NCBI GenBank assembly: GCA_023091665.1
Contig: JALJCQ010000026.1
Location: 744,001-808,000 of the forward strand
Direction of reading: 5' to 3'
Length of the DNA: 64,000 nucleotides
DNA from: Pythium myriotylum
Taxonomy: Eukaryota > Oomycota > Peronosporomycetes > Pythiales > Pythiaceae
Below the pieces are notes generated by a model. It was not told the DNA's origin. It worked only from the letters and a program-made list of their open reading frames with translations, and searched no databases. The translations under genes were made by a program, and so were the position numbers. Shown here one piece after another: positions 44,083 to 55,550 of the stretch. Each line of letters opens with the position of its first letter. Within the stretch, counting starts at the first letter, position 1.

Positions 44083-44430
44083 TGTTGGAAGGTCGCTTGG
44101 TTGGTGGGATGCAAAATGCAAAGTGAATTGATCGGGACTTAGTTCGCTGCTGCTACCTCTAAGCCGTCTGTGTGTGTCCTACCTATCGTAAACATATGCA
44201 AACATAAACTGACTTCGTGGATACTTCAACGAAGTCGATGGGTGGCACTGGATTCAAACCAGAACCAGACGGAGAATCTTCCACATGTCGAATCTTCCAC
44301 ATGTCGAATCTTCCACATGTCGAATCTTCCACGGAGAATCTTCTGCAGGAGAATCTTCTACAGCCGAGCTTCAACTGCCGAGCTTCAACTGGAATGATGA
44401 CGCTGGGTTCGAGGCGCATCATCTTCAACA
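44083..44430 (-). repeat. Family B LTR, short form, 5' LTR of B4
   Basis: 348 bp; right flank TTCTC starts the first array unit. Confidence 0.93.
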
Positions 44431-44458
44431 TTCTCGACTTCGTGACCTTTAATAGGTT

Positions 44459-46030
44459 ATGAGCCCAAGTACCATGACGGACAAGACAAAGACTCTCGTT
44501 GACAAGTTCCGTGGCGACAACTACGCTTCGTGGGCACGCTACATGCGAGGCGTGTTCCTAACCAAGTCGGTGTGGAATGTCGTGAACATCAACGAGACGC
44601 CGACGTTCTCGGACCCGCGGATCAAGGACGAGTACATCAGGACCAACAACATCGCGTTCGGCCTGATGCTCCTCCATATCGACGCGGAGTACCACCACAT
44701 CGTCGACGACTGTGAAGAAGCTCATGTGGCATGGAAGCGACTCCGTTCGTTGTACGAAGGGTCGCAGAAGGCGGGTCGAATCTACTTGAAGCGTCAGCTC
44801 TTTAGTATGGAGATGAAGGAAGGCGCGAATGTGTTGCATCACTGCAACGAGATCCTCAACATCCACGCCAAGCTTGTGGCCATCGGCGCGAAGATGGAGG
44901 ACGAAGATGTGGCAATTTGTCTGCTGCGCAGTTTGCCTAAGAGCTATGAGAACGTGGTTCTGCACATCGAGATGAGCAATGCCGACTTGAGAACTAAAGA
45001 AGTGATCAAGGCTCTCACGAACGAGCACGTGAAGCGTGCCGGCGAGATGAAGACTGCAGCCACCAAGCTCGACGACCAAGCCAAGGCGTTTGTGTCGGAG
45101 CAAGATACCCGTGTATGCTCGCACTGCGGCAAGACTGGTCACTTAGTTGACCGTTGTTGGGCCAAGAACAAGCAAGAAGGTCGCAAATTCGGCGGTGGTC
45201 GCTTTGGCGGAAAACGCGCGAACCACGTACAACGCGACTATGAAGAAGACGATGACGCCATCGCCTTCGCTGTGTCAATGGAGGCCAGTATAGCGCCGGA
45301 CACTTCCATGATTGGGAAGTGGGCGATTGACAGTGGTGCCACGCACCATGTCTGTAACGACCGCTCGATGTTTGCCAGTTTGGCTGAGGGCGACCACGGT
45401 GAACTTGTGGTCGCGGAAGGAACGAAGACCAAGATCCTCGGCGTTGGCACAGTGCACGAGCGCGCTATCATTCACGGCGGACAAGTTCGTGACCTCGAAC
45501 TCCGCGACGTATTATACGTACCAGGAATCAAGAAGAATCTGCTTTCAATCCCGCAGATCAACAAGTCAGGCAAGTTTCGCGTTGTCTTCGAAGGGCCTGC
45601 AATGAGCGTACTCGACAAAAGGTCGCGGAAGGTCGTCGCGACTGCTCAACTTGCGTTCGGGTTGTTTTGGCTCCGCTCATTCCCGCGCGCCACTTCGCCT
45701 TCAGCTTTGACAATCTCGGCGGACCGCGCAATCTCGATCCTGCACGAGCGCATGGGTCATGCATCGACTCCGTTGTTGCGCTTGTTGCTCGACAAGTCAA
45801 TGGTGAAGGACGCGGATCTGCCTACGAGCACCAAAGCTACACCGATGTGCCAAGGGTGCCAGCAAGGCAAAATGGTCCAGAAGCCATTCAAGTCCAACAC
45901 CGAGAAGCGCAAGTTTCAACCGTTCGAACTCATCCATCTCGACCTTTGTGGCCCGATGGAGGTCGACAGCATCGGCGGCAGCAAGTTGTTGGAAGGTCGC
46001 TTGGTTGGTGGGATGCAAAATGCAAAGTGA
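44459..46030 (+). CDS. Array unit 1: Gag-protease chimera (523 aa)
   Basis: Gag core, CCHC knuckle (about residues 219-232), protease Asp-Ser-Gly-Ala (about 290), GAG-pre-integrase zinc module with Cys-x2-Cys (about 462-465), then the first integrase Asp (about 494). After Gly-Gly-Ser-Lys, the last 14 codons are antisense B LTR. Structurally it can make capsid and mature it, but it has no working integrase or RT. The layout resembles non-autonomous TR-GAG elements. No sense promoter is present: the A LTR is reduced to 24 bp and the B LTR points the other way. Translation is therefore unproven. Confidence 0.8.
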   Translation: MSPSTMTDKTKTLVDKFRGDNYASWARYMRGVFLTKSVWNVVNINETPTFSDPRIKDEYIRTNNIAFGLMLLHIDAEYHHIVDDCEEAHVAWKRLRSLYEGSQKAGRIYLKRQLFSMEMKEGANVLHHCNEILNIHAKLVAIGAKMEDEDVAICLLRSLPKSYENVVLHIEMSNADLRTKEVIKALTNEHVKRAGEMKTAATKLDDQAKAFVSEQDTRVCSHCGKTGHLVDRCWAKNKQEGRKFGGGRFGGKRANHVQRDYEEDDDAIAFAVSMEASIAPDTSMIGKWAIDSGATHHVCNDRSMFASLAEGDHGELVVAEGTKTKILGVGTVHERAIIHGGQVRDLELRDVLYVPGIKKNLLSIPQINKSGKFRVVFEGPAMSVLDKRSRKVVATAQLAFGLFWLRSFPRATSPSALTISADRAISILHERMGHASTPLLRLLLDKSMVKDADLPTSTKATPMCQGCQQGKMVQKPFKSNTEKRKFQPFELIHLDLCGPMEVDSIGGSKLLEGRLVGGMQNAK

Positions 46031-46334
46031 ATTGATCGGGACTTAGTTCGCTGCTGCTACCTCTAAGCCGTCTGTGTGTGTCCTACCTATCGTAAACATA
46101 TGCAAACATAAACTGACTTCGTGGATACTTCAACGAAGTCGATGGGTGGCACTGGATTCAAACCAGAACCAGACGGAGAATCTTCCACATGTCGAATCTT
46201 CCACATGTCGAATCTTCCACATGTCGAATCTTCCACGGAGAATCTTCTGCAGGAGAATCTTCTACAGCCGAGCTTCAACTGCCGAGCTTCAACTGGAATG
46301 ATGACGCTGGGTTCGAGGCGCATCATCTTCAACA
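45987..46334 (-). repeat. B LTR of array unit 1
   Basis: 348 bp, flanks CAAGT and TTCTC. Confidence 0.93.
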
Positions 46335-46362
46335 TTCTCGACTTCGTGACCTTTAATAGGTT

Positions 46363-47934
46363 ATGAGCCCAAGTACCATGACGGACAAGACAAAGACTCT
46401 CGTTGACAAGTTCCGTGGCGACAACTACGCTTCGTGGGCACGCTACATGCGAGGCGTGTTCCTAACCAAGTCGGTGTGGAATGTCGTGAACATCAACGAG
46501 ACGCCGACGTTCTCGGACCCGCGGATCAAGGACGAGTACATCAGGACCAACAACATCGCGTTCGGCCTGATGCTCCTCCATATCGACGCGGAGTACCACC
46601 ACATCGTCGACGACTGTGAAGAAGCTCATGTGGCATGGAAGCGACTCCGTTCGTTGTACGAAGGGTCGCAGAAGGCGGGTCGAATCTACTTGAAGCGTCA
46701 GCTCTTTAGTATGGAGATGAAGGAAGGCGCGAATGTGTTGCATCACTGCAACGAGATCCTCAACATCCACGCCAAGCTTGTGGCCATCGGCGCGAAGATG
46801 GAGGACGAAGATGTGGCAATTTGTCTGCTGCGCAGTTTGCCTAAGAGCTATGAGAACGTGGTTCTGCACATCGAGATGAGCAATGCCGACTTGAGAACTA
46901 AAGAAGTGATCAAGGCTCTCACGAACGAGCACGTGAAGCGTGCCGGCGAGATGAAGACTGCAGCCACCAAGCTCGACGACCAAGCCAAGGCGTTTGTGTC
47001 GGAGCAAGATACCCGTGTATGCTCGCACTGCGGCAAGACTGGTCACTTAGTTGACCGTTGTTGGGCCAAGAACAAGCAAGAAGGTCGCAAATTCGGCGGT
47101 GGTCGCTTTGGCGGAAAACGCGCGAACCACGTACAACGCGACTATGAAGAAGACGATGACGCCATCGCCTTCGCTGTGTCAATGGAGGCCAGTATAGCGC
47201 CGGACACTTCCATGATTGGGAAGTGGGCGATTGACAGTGGTGCCACGCACCATGTCTGTAACGACCGCTCGATGTTTGCCAGTTTGGCTGAGGGCGACCA
47301 CGGTGAACTTGTGGTCGCGGAAGGAACGAAGACCAAGATCCTCGGCGTTGGCACAGTGCACGAGCGCGCTATCATTCACGGCGGACAAGTTCGTGACCTC
47401 GAACTCCGCGACGTATTATACGTACCAGGAATCAAGAAGAATCTGCTTTCAATCCCGCAGATCAACAAGTCAGGCAAGTTTCGCGTTGTCTTCGAAGGGC
47501 CTGCAATGAGCGTACTCGACAAAAGGTCGCGGAAGGTCGTCGCGACTGCTCAACTTGCGTTCGGGTTGTTTTGGCTCCGCTCATTCCCGCGCGCCACTTC
47601 GCCTTCAGCTTTGACAATCTCGGCGGACCGCGCAATCTCGATCCTGCACGAGCGCATGGGTCATGCATCGACTCCGTTGTTGCGCTTGTTGCTCGACAAG
47701 TCAATGGTGAAGGACGCGGATCTGCCTACGAGCACCAAAGCTACACCGATGTGCCAAGGGTGCCAGCAAGGCAAAATGGTCCAGAAGCCATTCAAGTCCA
47801 ACACCGAGAAGCGCAAGTTTCAACCGTTCGAACTCATCCATCTCGACCTTTGTGGCCCGATGGAGGTCGACAGCATCGGCGGCAGCAAGTTGTTGGAAGG
47901 TCGCTTGGTTGGTGGGATGCAAAATGCAAAGTGA
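46363..47934 (+). CDS. Array unit 2: Gag-protease chimera
   Basis: Translation identical to unit 1. A part 46335-47890. Confidence 0.8.
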   Translation: MSPSTMTDKTKTLVDKFRGDNYASWARYMRGVFLTKSVWNVVNINETPTFSDPRIKDEYIRTNNIAFGLMLLHIDAEYHHIVDDCEEAHVAWKRLRSLYEGSQKAGRIYLKRQLFSMEMKEGANVLHHCNEILNIHAKLVAIGAKMEDEDVAICLLRSLPKSYENVVLHIEMSNADLRTKEVIKALTNEHVKRAGEMKTAATKLDDQAKAFVSEQDTRVCSHCGKTGHLVDRCWAKNKQEGRKFGGGRFGGKRANHVQRDYEEDDDAIAFAVSMEASIAPDTSMIGKWAIDSGATHHVCNDRSMFASLAEGDHGELVVAEGTKTKILGVGTVHERAIIHGGQVRDLELRDVLYVPGIKKNLLSIPQINKSGKFRVVFEGPAMSVLDKRSRKVVATAQLAFGLFWLRSFPRATSPSALTISADRAISILHERMGHASTPLLRLLLDKSMVKDADLPTSTKATPMCQGCQQGKMVQKPFKSNTEKRKFQPFELIHLDLCGPMEVDSIGGSKLLEGRLVGGMQNAK

Positions 47935-48238
47935 ATTGATCGGGACTTAGTTCGCTGCTGCTACCTCTAAGCCGTCTGTGTGTGTCCTACCTATCGTAAA
48001 CATATGCAAACATAAACTGACTTCGTGGATACTTCAACGAAGTCGATGGGTGGCACTGGATTCAAACCAGAACCAGACGGAGAATCTTCCACATGTCGAA
48101 TCTTCCACATGTCGAATCTTCCACATGTCGAATCTTCCACGGAGAATCTTCTGCAGGAGAATCTTCTACAGCCGAGCTTCAACTGCCGAGCTTCAACTGG
48201 AATGATGACGCTGGGTTCGAGGCGCATCATCTTCAACA
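47891..48238 (-). repeat. B LTR of array unit 2
   Basis: 348 bp, three 16-bp units. Confidence 0.93.
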
Positions 48239-48266
48239 TTCTCGACTTCGTGACCTTTAATAGGTT

Positions 48267-49838
48267 ATGAGCCCAAGTACCATGACGGACAAGACAAAGA
48301 CTCTCGTTGACAAGTTCCGTGGCGACAACTACGCTTCGTGGGCACGCTACATGCGAGGCGTGTTCCTAACCAAGTCGGTGTGGAATGTCGTGAACATCAA
48401 CGAGACGCCGACGTTCTCGGACCCGCGGATCAAGGACGAGTACATCAGGACCAACAACATCGCGTTCGGCCTGATGCTCCTCCATATCGACGCGGAGTAC
48501 CACCACATCGTCGACGACTGTGAAGAAGCTCATGTGGCATGGAAGCGACTCCGTTCGTTGTACGAAGGGTCGCAGAAGGCGGGTCGAATCTACTTGAAGC
48601 GTCAGCTCTTTAGTATGGAGATGAAGGAAGGCGCGAATGTGTTGCATCACTGCAACGAGATCCTCAACATCCACGCCAAGCTTGTGGCCATCGGCGCGAA
48701 GATGGAGGACGAAGATGTGGCAATTTGTCTGCTGCGCAGTTTGCCTAAGAGCTATGAGAACGTGGTTCTGCACATCGAGATGAGCAATGCCGACTTGAGA
48801 ACTAAAGAAGTGATCAAGGCTCTCACGAACGAGCACGTGAAGCGTGCCGGCGAGATGAAGACTGCAGCCACCAAGCTCGACGACCAAGCCAAGGCGTTTG
48901 TGTCGGAGCAAGATACCCGTGTATGCTCGCACTGCGGCAAGACTGGTCACTTAGTTGACCGTTGTTGGGCCAAGAACAAGCAAGAAGGTCGCAAATTCGG
49001 CGGTGGTCGCTTTGGCGGAAAACGCGCGAACCACGTACAACGCGACTATGAAGAAGACGATGACGCCATCGCCTTCGCTGTGTCAATGGAGGCCAGTATA
49101 GCGCCGGACACTTCCATGATTGGGAAGTGGGCGATTGACAGTGGTGCCACGCACCATGTCTGTAACGACCGCTCGATGTTTGCCAGTTTGGCTGAGGGCG
49201 ACCACGGTGAACTTGTGGTCGCGGAAGGAACGAAGACCAAGATCCTCGGCGTTGGCACAGTGCACGAGCGCGCTATCATTCACGGCGGACAAGTTCGTGA
49301 CCTCGAACTCCGCGACGTATTATACGTACCAGGAATCAAGAAGAATCTGCTTTCAATCCCGCAGATCAACAAGTCAGGCAAGTTTCGCGTTGTCTTCGAA
49401 GGGCCTGCAATGAGCGTACTCGACAAAAGGTCGCGGAAGGTCGTCGCGACTGCTCAACTTGCGTTCGGGTTGTTTTGGCTCCGCTCATTCCCGCGCGCCA
49501 CTTCGCCTTCAGCTTTGACAATCTCGGCGGACCGCGCAATCTCGATCCTGCACGAGCGCATGGGTCATGCATCGACTCCGTTGTTGCGCTTGTTGCTCGA
49601 CAAGTCAATGGTGAAGGACGCGGATCTGCCTACGAGCACCAAAGCTACACCGATGTGCCAAGGGTGCCAGCAAGGCAAAATGGTCCAGAAGCCATTCAAG
49701 TCCAACACCGAGAAGCGCAAGTTTCAACCGTTCGAACTCATCCATCTCGACCTTTGTGGCCCGATGGAGGTCGACAGCATCGGCGGCAGCAAGTTGTTGG
49801 AAGGTCGCTTGGTTGGTGGGATGCAAAATGCAAAGTGA
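48267..49838 (+). CDS. Array unit 3: Gag-protease chimera
   Basis: Translation identical to unit 1. A part 48239-49794. Confidence 0.8.
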   Translation: MSPSTMTDKTKTLVDKFRGDNYASWARYMRGVFLTKSVWNVVNINETPTFSDPRIKDEYIRTNNIAFGLMLLHIDAEYHHIVDDCEEAHVAWKRLRSLYEGSQKAGRIYLKRQLFSMEMKEGANVLHHCNEILNIHAKLVAIGAKMEDEDVAICLLRSLPKSYENVVLHIEMSNADLRTKEVIKALTNEHVKRAGEMKTAATKLDDQAKAFVSEQDTRVCSHCGKTGHLVDRCWAKNKQEGRKFGGGRFGGKRANHVQRDYEEDDDAIAFAVSMEASIAPDTSMIGKWAIDSGATHHVCNDRSMFASLAEGDHGELVVAEGTKTKILGVGTVHERAIIHGGQVRDLELRDVLYVPGIKKNLLSIPQINKSGKFRVVFEGPAMSVLDKRSRKVVATAQLAFGLFWLRSFPRATSPSALTISADRAISILHERMGHASTPLLRLLLDKSMVKDADLPTSTKATPMCQGCQQGKMVQKPFKSNTEKRKFQPFELIHLDLCGPMEVDSIGGSKLLEGRLVGGMQNAK

Positions 49839-50142
49839 ATTGATCGGGACTTAGTTCGCTGCTGCTACCTCTAAGCCGTCTGTGTGTGTCCTACCTATCG
49901 TAAACATATGCAAACATAAACTGACTTCGTGGATACTTCAACGAAGTCGATGGGTGGCACTGGATTCAAACCAGAACCAGACGGAGAATCTTCCACATGT
50001 CGAATCTTCCACATGTCGAATCTTCCACATGTCGAATCTTCCACGGAGAATCTTCTGCAGGAGAATCTTCTACAGCCGAGCTTCAACTGCCGAGCTTCAA
50101 CTGGAATGATGACGCTGGGTTCGAGGCGCATCATCTTCAACA
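49795..50142 (-). repeat. B LTR of array unit 3
   Basis: 348 bp, three 16-bp units. Confidence 0.93.
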
Positions 50143-50170
50143 TTCTCGACTTCGTGACCTTTAATAGGTT

Positions 50171-51742
50171 ATGAGCCCAAGTACCATGACGGACAAGACA
50201 AAGACTCTCGTTGACAAGTTCCGTGGCGACAACTACGCTTCGTGGGCACGCTACATGCGAGGCGTGTTCCTAACCAAGTCGGTGTGGAATGTCGTGAACA
50301 TCAACGAGACGCCGACGTTCTCGGACCCGCGGATCAAGGACGAGTACATCAGGACCAACAACATCGCGTTCGGCCTGATGCTCCTCCATATCGACGCGGA
50401 GTACCACCACATCGTCGACGACTGTGAAGAAGCTCATGTGGCATGGAAGCGACTCCGTTCGTTGTACGAAGGGTCGCAGAAGGCGGGTCGAATCTACTTG
50501 AAGCGTCAGCTCTTTAGTATGGAGATGAAGGAAGGCGCGAATGTGTTGCATCACTGCAACGAGATCCTCAACATCCACGCCAAGCTTGTGGCCATCGGCG
50601 CGAAGATGGAGGACGAAGATGTGGCAATTTGTCTGCTGCGCAGTTTGCCTAAGAGCTATGAGAACGTGGTTCTGCACATCGAGATGAGCAATGCCGACTT
50701 GAGAACTAAAGAAGTGATCAAGGCTCTCACGAACGAGCACGTGAAGCGTGCCGGCGAGATGAAGACTGCAGCCACCAAGCTCGACGACCAAGCCAAGGCG
50801 TTTGTGTCGGAGCAAGATACCCGTGTATGCTCGCACTGCGGCAAGACTGGTCACTTAGTTGACCGTTGTTGGGCCAAGAACAAGCAAGAAGGTCGCAAAT
50901 TCGGCGGTGGTCGCTTTGGCGGAAAACGCGCGAACCACGTACAACGCGACTATGAAGAAGACGATGACGCCATCGCCTTCGCTGTGTCAATGGAGGCCAG
51001 TATAGCGCCGGACACTTCCATGATTGGGAAGTGGGCGATTGACAGTGGTGCCACGCACCATGTCTGTAACGACCGCTCGATGTTTGCCAGTTTGGCTGAG
51101 GGCGACCACGGTGAACTTGTGGTCGCGGAAGGAACGAAGACCAAGATCCTCGGCGTTGGCACAGTGCACGAGCGCGCTATCATTCACGGCGGACAAGTTC
51201 GTGACCTCGAACTCCGCGACGTATTATACGTACCAGGAATCAAGAAGAATCTGCTTTCAATCCCGCAGATCAACAAGTCAGGCAAGTTTCGCGTTGTCTT
51301 CGAAGGGCCTGCAATGAGCGTACTCGACAAAAGGTCGCGGAAGGTCGTCGCGACTGCTCAACTTGCGTTCGGGTTGTTTTGGCTCCGCTCATTCCCGCGC
51401 GCCACTTCGCCTTCAGCTTTGACAATCTCGGCGGACCGCGCAATCTCGATCCTGCACGAGCGCATGGGTCATGCATCGACTCCGTTGTTGCGCTTGTTGC
51501 TCGACAAGTCAATGGTGAAGGACGCGGATCTGCCTACGAGCACCAAAGCTACACCGATGTGCCAAGGGTGCCAGCAAGGCAAAATGGTCCAGAAGCCATT
51601 CAAGTCCAACACCGAGAAGCGCAAGTTTCAACCGTTCGAACTCATCCATCTCGACCTTTGTGGCCCGATGGAGGTCGACAGCATCGGCGGCAGCAAGTTG
51701 TTGGAAGGTCGCTTGGTTGGTGGGATGCAAAATGCAAAGTGA
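50171..51742 (+). CDS. Array unit 4: Gag-protease chimera
   Basis: Translation identical to unit 1. A part 50143-51698. Confidence 0.8.
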   Translation: MSPSTMTDKTKTLVDKFRGDNYASWARYMRGVFLTKSVWNVVNINETPTFSDPRIKDEYIRTNNIAFGLMLLHIDAEYHHIVDDCEEAHVAWKRLRSLYEGSQKAGRIYLKRQLFSMEMKEGANVLHHCNEILNIHAKLVAIGAKMEDEDVAICLLRSLPKSYENVVLHIEMSNADLRTKEVIKALTNEHVKRAGEMKTAATKLDDQAKAFVSEQDTRVCSHCGKTGHLVDRCWAKNKQEGRKFGGGRFGGKRANHVQRDYEEDDDAIAFAVSMEASIAPDTSMIGKWAIDSGATHHVCNDRSMFASLAEGDHGELVVAEGTKTKILGVGTVHERAIIHGGQVRDLELRDVLYVPGIKKNLLSIPQINKSGKFRVVFEGPAMSVLDKRSRKVVATAQLAFGLFWLRSFPRATSPSALTISADRAISILHERMGHASTPLLRLLLDKSMVKDADLPTSTKATPMCQGCQQGKMVQKPFKSNTEKRKFQPFELIHLDLCGPMEVDSIGGSKLLEGRLVGGMQNAK

Positions 51743-52046
51743 ATTGATCGGGACTTAGTTCGCTGCTGCTACCTCTAAGCCGTCTGTGTGTGTCCTACCT
51801 ATCGTAAACATATGCAAACATAAACTGACTTCGTGGATACTTCAACGAAGTCGATGGGTGGCACTGGATTCAAACCAGAACCAGACGGAGAATCTTCCAC
51901 ATGTCGAATCTTCCACATGTCGAATCTTCCACATGTCGAATCTTCCACGGAGAATCTTCTGCAGGAGAATCTTCTACAGCCGAGCTTCAACTGCCGAGCT
52001 TCAACTGGAATGATGACGCTGGGTTCGAGGCGCATCATCTTCAACA
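51699..52046 (-). repeat. B LTR of array unit 4
   Basis: 348 bp, three 16-bp units. Confidence 0.93.
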
Positions 52047-52074
52047 TTCTCGACTTCGTGACCTTTAATAGGTT

Positions 52075-53646
52075 ATGAGCCCAAGTACCATGACGGACAA
52101 GACAAAGACTCTCGTTGACAAGTTCCGTGGCGACAACTACGCTTCGTGGGCACGCTACATGCGAGGCGTGTTCCTAACCAAGTCGGTGTGGAATGTCGTG
52201 AACATCAACGAGACGCCGACGTTCTCGGACCCGCGGATCAAGGACGAGTACATCAGGACCAACAACATCGCGTTCGGCCTGATGCTCCTCCATATCGACG
52301 CGGAGTACCACCACATCGTCGACGACTGTGAAGAAGCTCATGTGGCATGGAAGCGACTCCGTTCGTTGTACGAAGGGTCGCAGAAGGCGGGTCGAATCTA
52401 CTTGAAGCGTCAGCTCTTTAGTATGGAGATGAAGGAAGGCGCGAATGTGTTGCATCACTGCAACGAGATCCTCAACATCCACGCCAAGCTTGTGGCCATC
52501 GGCGCGAAGATGGAGGACGAAGATGTGGCAATTTGTCTGCTGCGCAGTTTGCCTAAGAGCTATGAGAACGTGGTTCTGCACATCGAGATGAGCAATGCCG
52601 ACTTGAGAACTAAAGAAGTGATCAAGGCTCTCACGAACGAGCACGTGAAGCGTGCCGGCGAGATGAAGACTGCAGCCACCAAGCTCGACGACCAAGCCAA
52701 GGCGTTTGTGTCGGAGCAAGATACCCGTGTATGCTCGCACTGCGGCAAGACTGGTCACTTAGTTGACCGTTGTTGGGCCAAGAACAAGCAAGAAGGTCGC
52801 AAATTCGGCGGTGGTCGCTTTGGCGGAAAACGCGCGAACCACGTACAACGCGACTATGAAGAAGACGATGACGCCATCGCCTTCGCTGTGTCAATGGAGG
52901 CCAGTATAGCGCCGGACACTTCCATGATTGGGAAGTGGGCGATTGACAGTGGTGCCACGCACCATGTCTGTAACGACCGCTCGATGTTTGCCAGTTTGGC
53001 TGAGGGCGACCACGGTGAACTTGTGGTCGCGGAAGGAACGAAGACCAAGATCCTCGGCGTTGGCACAGTGCACGAGCGCGCTATCATTCACGGCGGACAA
53101 GTTCGTGACCTCGAACTCCGCGACGTATTATACGTACCAGGAATCAAGAAGAATCTGCTTTCAATCCCGCAGATCAACAAGTCAGGCAAGTTTCGCGTTG
53201 TCTTCGAAGGGCCTGCAATGAGCGTACTCGACAAAAGGTCGCGGAAGGTCGTCGCGACTGCTCAACTTGCGTTCGGGTTGTTTTGGCTCCGCTCATTCCC
53301 GCGCGCCACTTCGCCTTCAGCTTTGACAATCTCGGCGGACCGCGCAATCTCGATCCTGCACGAGCGCATGGGTCATGCATCGACTCCGTTGTTGCGCTTG
53401 TTGCTCGACAAGTCAATGGTGAAGGACGCGGATCTGCCTACGAGCACCAAAGCTACACCGATGTGCCAAGGGTGCCAGCAAGGCAAAATGGTCCAGAAGC
53501 CATTCAAGTCCAACACCGAGAAGCGCAAGTTTCAACCGTTCGAACTCATCCATCTCGACCTTTGTGGCCCGATGGAGGTCGACAGCATCGGCGGCAGCAA
53601 GTTGTTGGAAGGTCGCTTGGTTGGTGGGATGCAAAATGCAAAGTGA
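52075..53646 (+). CDS. Array unit 5: Gag-protease chimera
   Basis: Translation identical to unit 1. A part 52047-53602. Confidence 0.8.
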   Translation: MSPSTMTDKTKTLVDKFRGDNYASWARYMRGVFLTKSVWNVVNINETPTFSDPRIKDEYIRTNNIAFGLMLLHIDAEYHHIVDDCEEAHVAWKRLRSLYEGSQKAGRIYLKRQLFSMEMKEGANVLHHCNEILNIHAKLVAIGAKMEDEDVAICLLRSLPKSYENVVLHIEMSNADLRTKEVIKALTNEHVKRAGEMKTAATKLDDQAKAFVSEQDTRVCSHCGKTGHLVDRCWAKNKQEGRKFGGGRFGGKRANHVQRDYEEDDDAIAFAVSMEASIAPDTSMIGKWAIDSGATHHVCNDRSMFASLAEGDHGELVVAEGTKTKILGVGTVHERAIIHGGQVRDLELRDVLYVPGIKKNLLSIPQINKSGKFRVVFEGPAMSVLDKRSRKVVATAQLAFGLFWLRSFPRATSPSALTISADRAISILHERMGHASTPLLRLLLDKSMVKDADLPTSTKATPMCQGCQQGKMVQKPFKSNTEKRKFQPFELIHLDLCGPMEVDSIGGSKLLEGRLVGGMQNAK

Positions 53647-53950
53647 ATTGATCGGGACTTAGTTCGCTGCTGCTACCTCTAAGCCGTCTGTGTGTGTCCT
53701 ACCTATCGTAAACATATGCAAACATAAACTGACTTCGTGGATACTTCAACGAAGTCGATGGGTGGCACTGGATTCAAACCAGAACCAGACGGAGAATCTT
53801 CCACATGTCGAATCTTCCACATGTCGAATCTTCCACATGTCGAATCTTCCACGGAGAATCTTCTGCAGGAGAATCTTCTACAGCCGAGCTTCAACTGCCG
53901 AGCTTCAACTGGAATGATGACGCTGGGTTCGAGGCGCATCATCTTCAACA
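53603..53950 (-). repeat. B LTR of array unit 5
   Basis: 348 bp, three 16-bp units. Confidence 0.93.
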
Positions 53951-53978
53951 TTCTCGACTTCGTGACCTTTAATAGGTT

Positions 53979-55550
53979 ATGAGCCCAAGTACCATGACGG
54001 ACAAGACAAAGACTCTCGTTGACAAGTTCCGTGGCGACAACTACGCTTCGTGGGCACGCTACATGCGAGGCGTGTTCCTAACCAAGTCGGTGTGGAATGT
54101 CGTGAACATCAACGAGACGCCGACGTTCTCGGACCCGCGGATCAAGGACGAGTACATCAGGACCAACAACATCGCGTTCGGCCTGATGCTCCTCCATATC
54201 GACGCGGAGTACCACCACATCGTCGACGACTGTGAAGAAGCTCATGTGGCATGGAAGCGACTCCGTTCGTTGTACGAAGGGTCGCAGAAGGCGGGTCGAA
54301 TCTACTTGAAGCGTCAGCTCTTTAGTATGGAGATGAAGGAAGGCGCGAATGTGTTGCATCACTGCAACGAGATCCTCAACATCCACGCCAAGCTTGTGGC
54401 CATCGGCGCGAAGATGGAGGACGAAGATGTGGCAATTTGTCTGCTGCGCAGTTTGCCTAAGAGCTATGAGAACGTGGTTCTGCACATCGAGATGAGCAAT
54501 GCCGACTTGAGAACTAAAGAAGTGATCAAGGCTCTCACGAACGAGCACGTGAAGCGTGCCGGCGAGATGAAGACTGCAGCCACCAAGCTCGACGACCAAG
54601 CCAAGGCGTTTGTGTCGGAGCAAGATACCCGTGTATGCTCGCACTGCGGCAAGACTGGTCACTTAGTTGACCGTTGTTGGGCCAAGAACAAGCAAGAAGG
54701 TCGCAAATTCGGCGGTGGTCGCTTTGGCGGAAAACGCGCGAACCACGTACAACGCGACTATGAAGAAGACGATGACGCCATCGCCTTCGCTGTGTCAATG
54801 GAGGCCAGTATAGCGCCGGACACTTCCATGATTGGGAAGTGGGCGATTGACAGTGGTGCCACGCACCATGTCTGTAACGACCGCTCGATGTTTGCCAGTT
54901 TGGCTGAGGGCGACCACGGTGAACTTGTGGTCGCGGAAGGAACGAAGACCAAGATCCTCGGCGTTGGCACAGTGCACGAGCGCGCTATCATTCACGGCGG
55001 ACAAGTTCGTGACCTCGAACTCCGCGACGTATTATACGTACCAGGAATCAAGAAGAATCTGCTTTCAATCCCGCAGATCAACAAGTCAGGCAAGTTTCGC
55101 GTTGTCTTCGAAGGGCCTGCAATGAGCGTACTCGACAAAAGGTCGCGGAAGGTCGTCGCGACTGCTCAACTTGCGTTCGGGTTGTTTTGGCTCCGCTCAT
55201 TCCCGCGCGCCACTTCGCCTTCAGCTTTGACAATCTCGGCGGACCGCGCAATCTCGATCCTGCACGAGCGCATGGGTCATGCATCGACTCCGTTGTTGCG
55301 CTTGTTGCTCGACAAGTCAATGGTGAAGGACGCGGATCTGCCTACGAGCACCAAAGCTACACCGATGTGCCAAGGGTGCCAGCAAGGCAAAATGGTCCAG
55401 AAGCCATTCAAGTCCAACACCGAGAAGCGCAAGTTTCAACCGTTCGAACTCATCCATCTCGACCTTTGTGGCCCGATGGAGGTCGACAGCATCGGCGGCA
55501 GCAAGTTGTTGGAAGGTCGCTTGGTTGGTGGGATGCAAAATGCAAAGTGA
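53979..55550 (+). CDS. Array unit 6: Gag-protease chimera
   Basis: Translation identical to unit 1. A part 53951-55506. Confidence 0.8.
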   Translation: MSPSTMTDKTKTLVDKFRGDNYASWARYMRGVFLTKSVWNVVNINETPTFSDPRIKDEYIRTNNIAFGLMLLHIDAEYHHIVDDCEEAHVAWKRLRSLYEGSQKAGRIYLKRQLFSMEMKEGANVLHHCNEILNIHAKLVAIGAKMEDEDVAICLLRSLPKSYENVVLHIEMSNADLRTKEVIKALTNEHVKRAGEMKTAATKLDDQAKAFVSEQDTRVCSHCGKTGHLVDRCWAKNKQEGRKFGGGRFGGKRANHVQRDYEEDDDAIAFAVSMEASIAPDTSMIGKWAIDSGATHHVCNDRSMFASLAEGDHGELVVAEGTKTKILGVGTVHERAIIHGGQVRDLELRDVLYVPGIKKNLLSIPQINKSGKFRVVFEGPAMSVLDKRSRKVVATAQLAFGLFWLRSFPRATSPSALTISADRAISILHERMGHASTPLLRLLLDKSMVKDADLPTSTKATPMCQGCQQGKMVQKPFKSNTEKRKFQPFELIHLDLCGPMEVDSIGGSKLLEGRLVGGMQNAK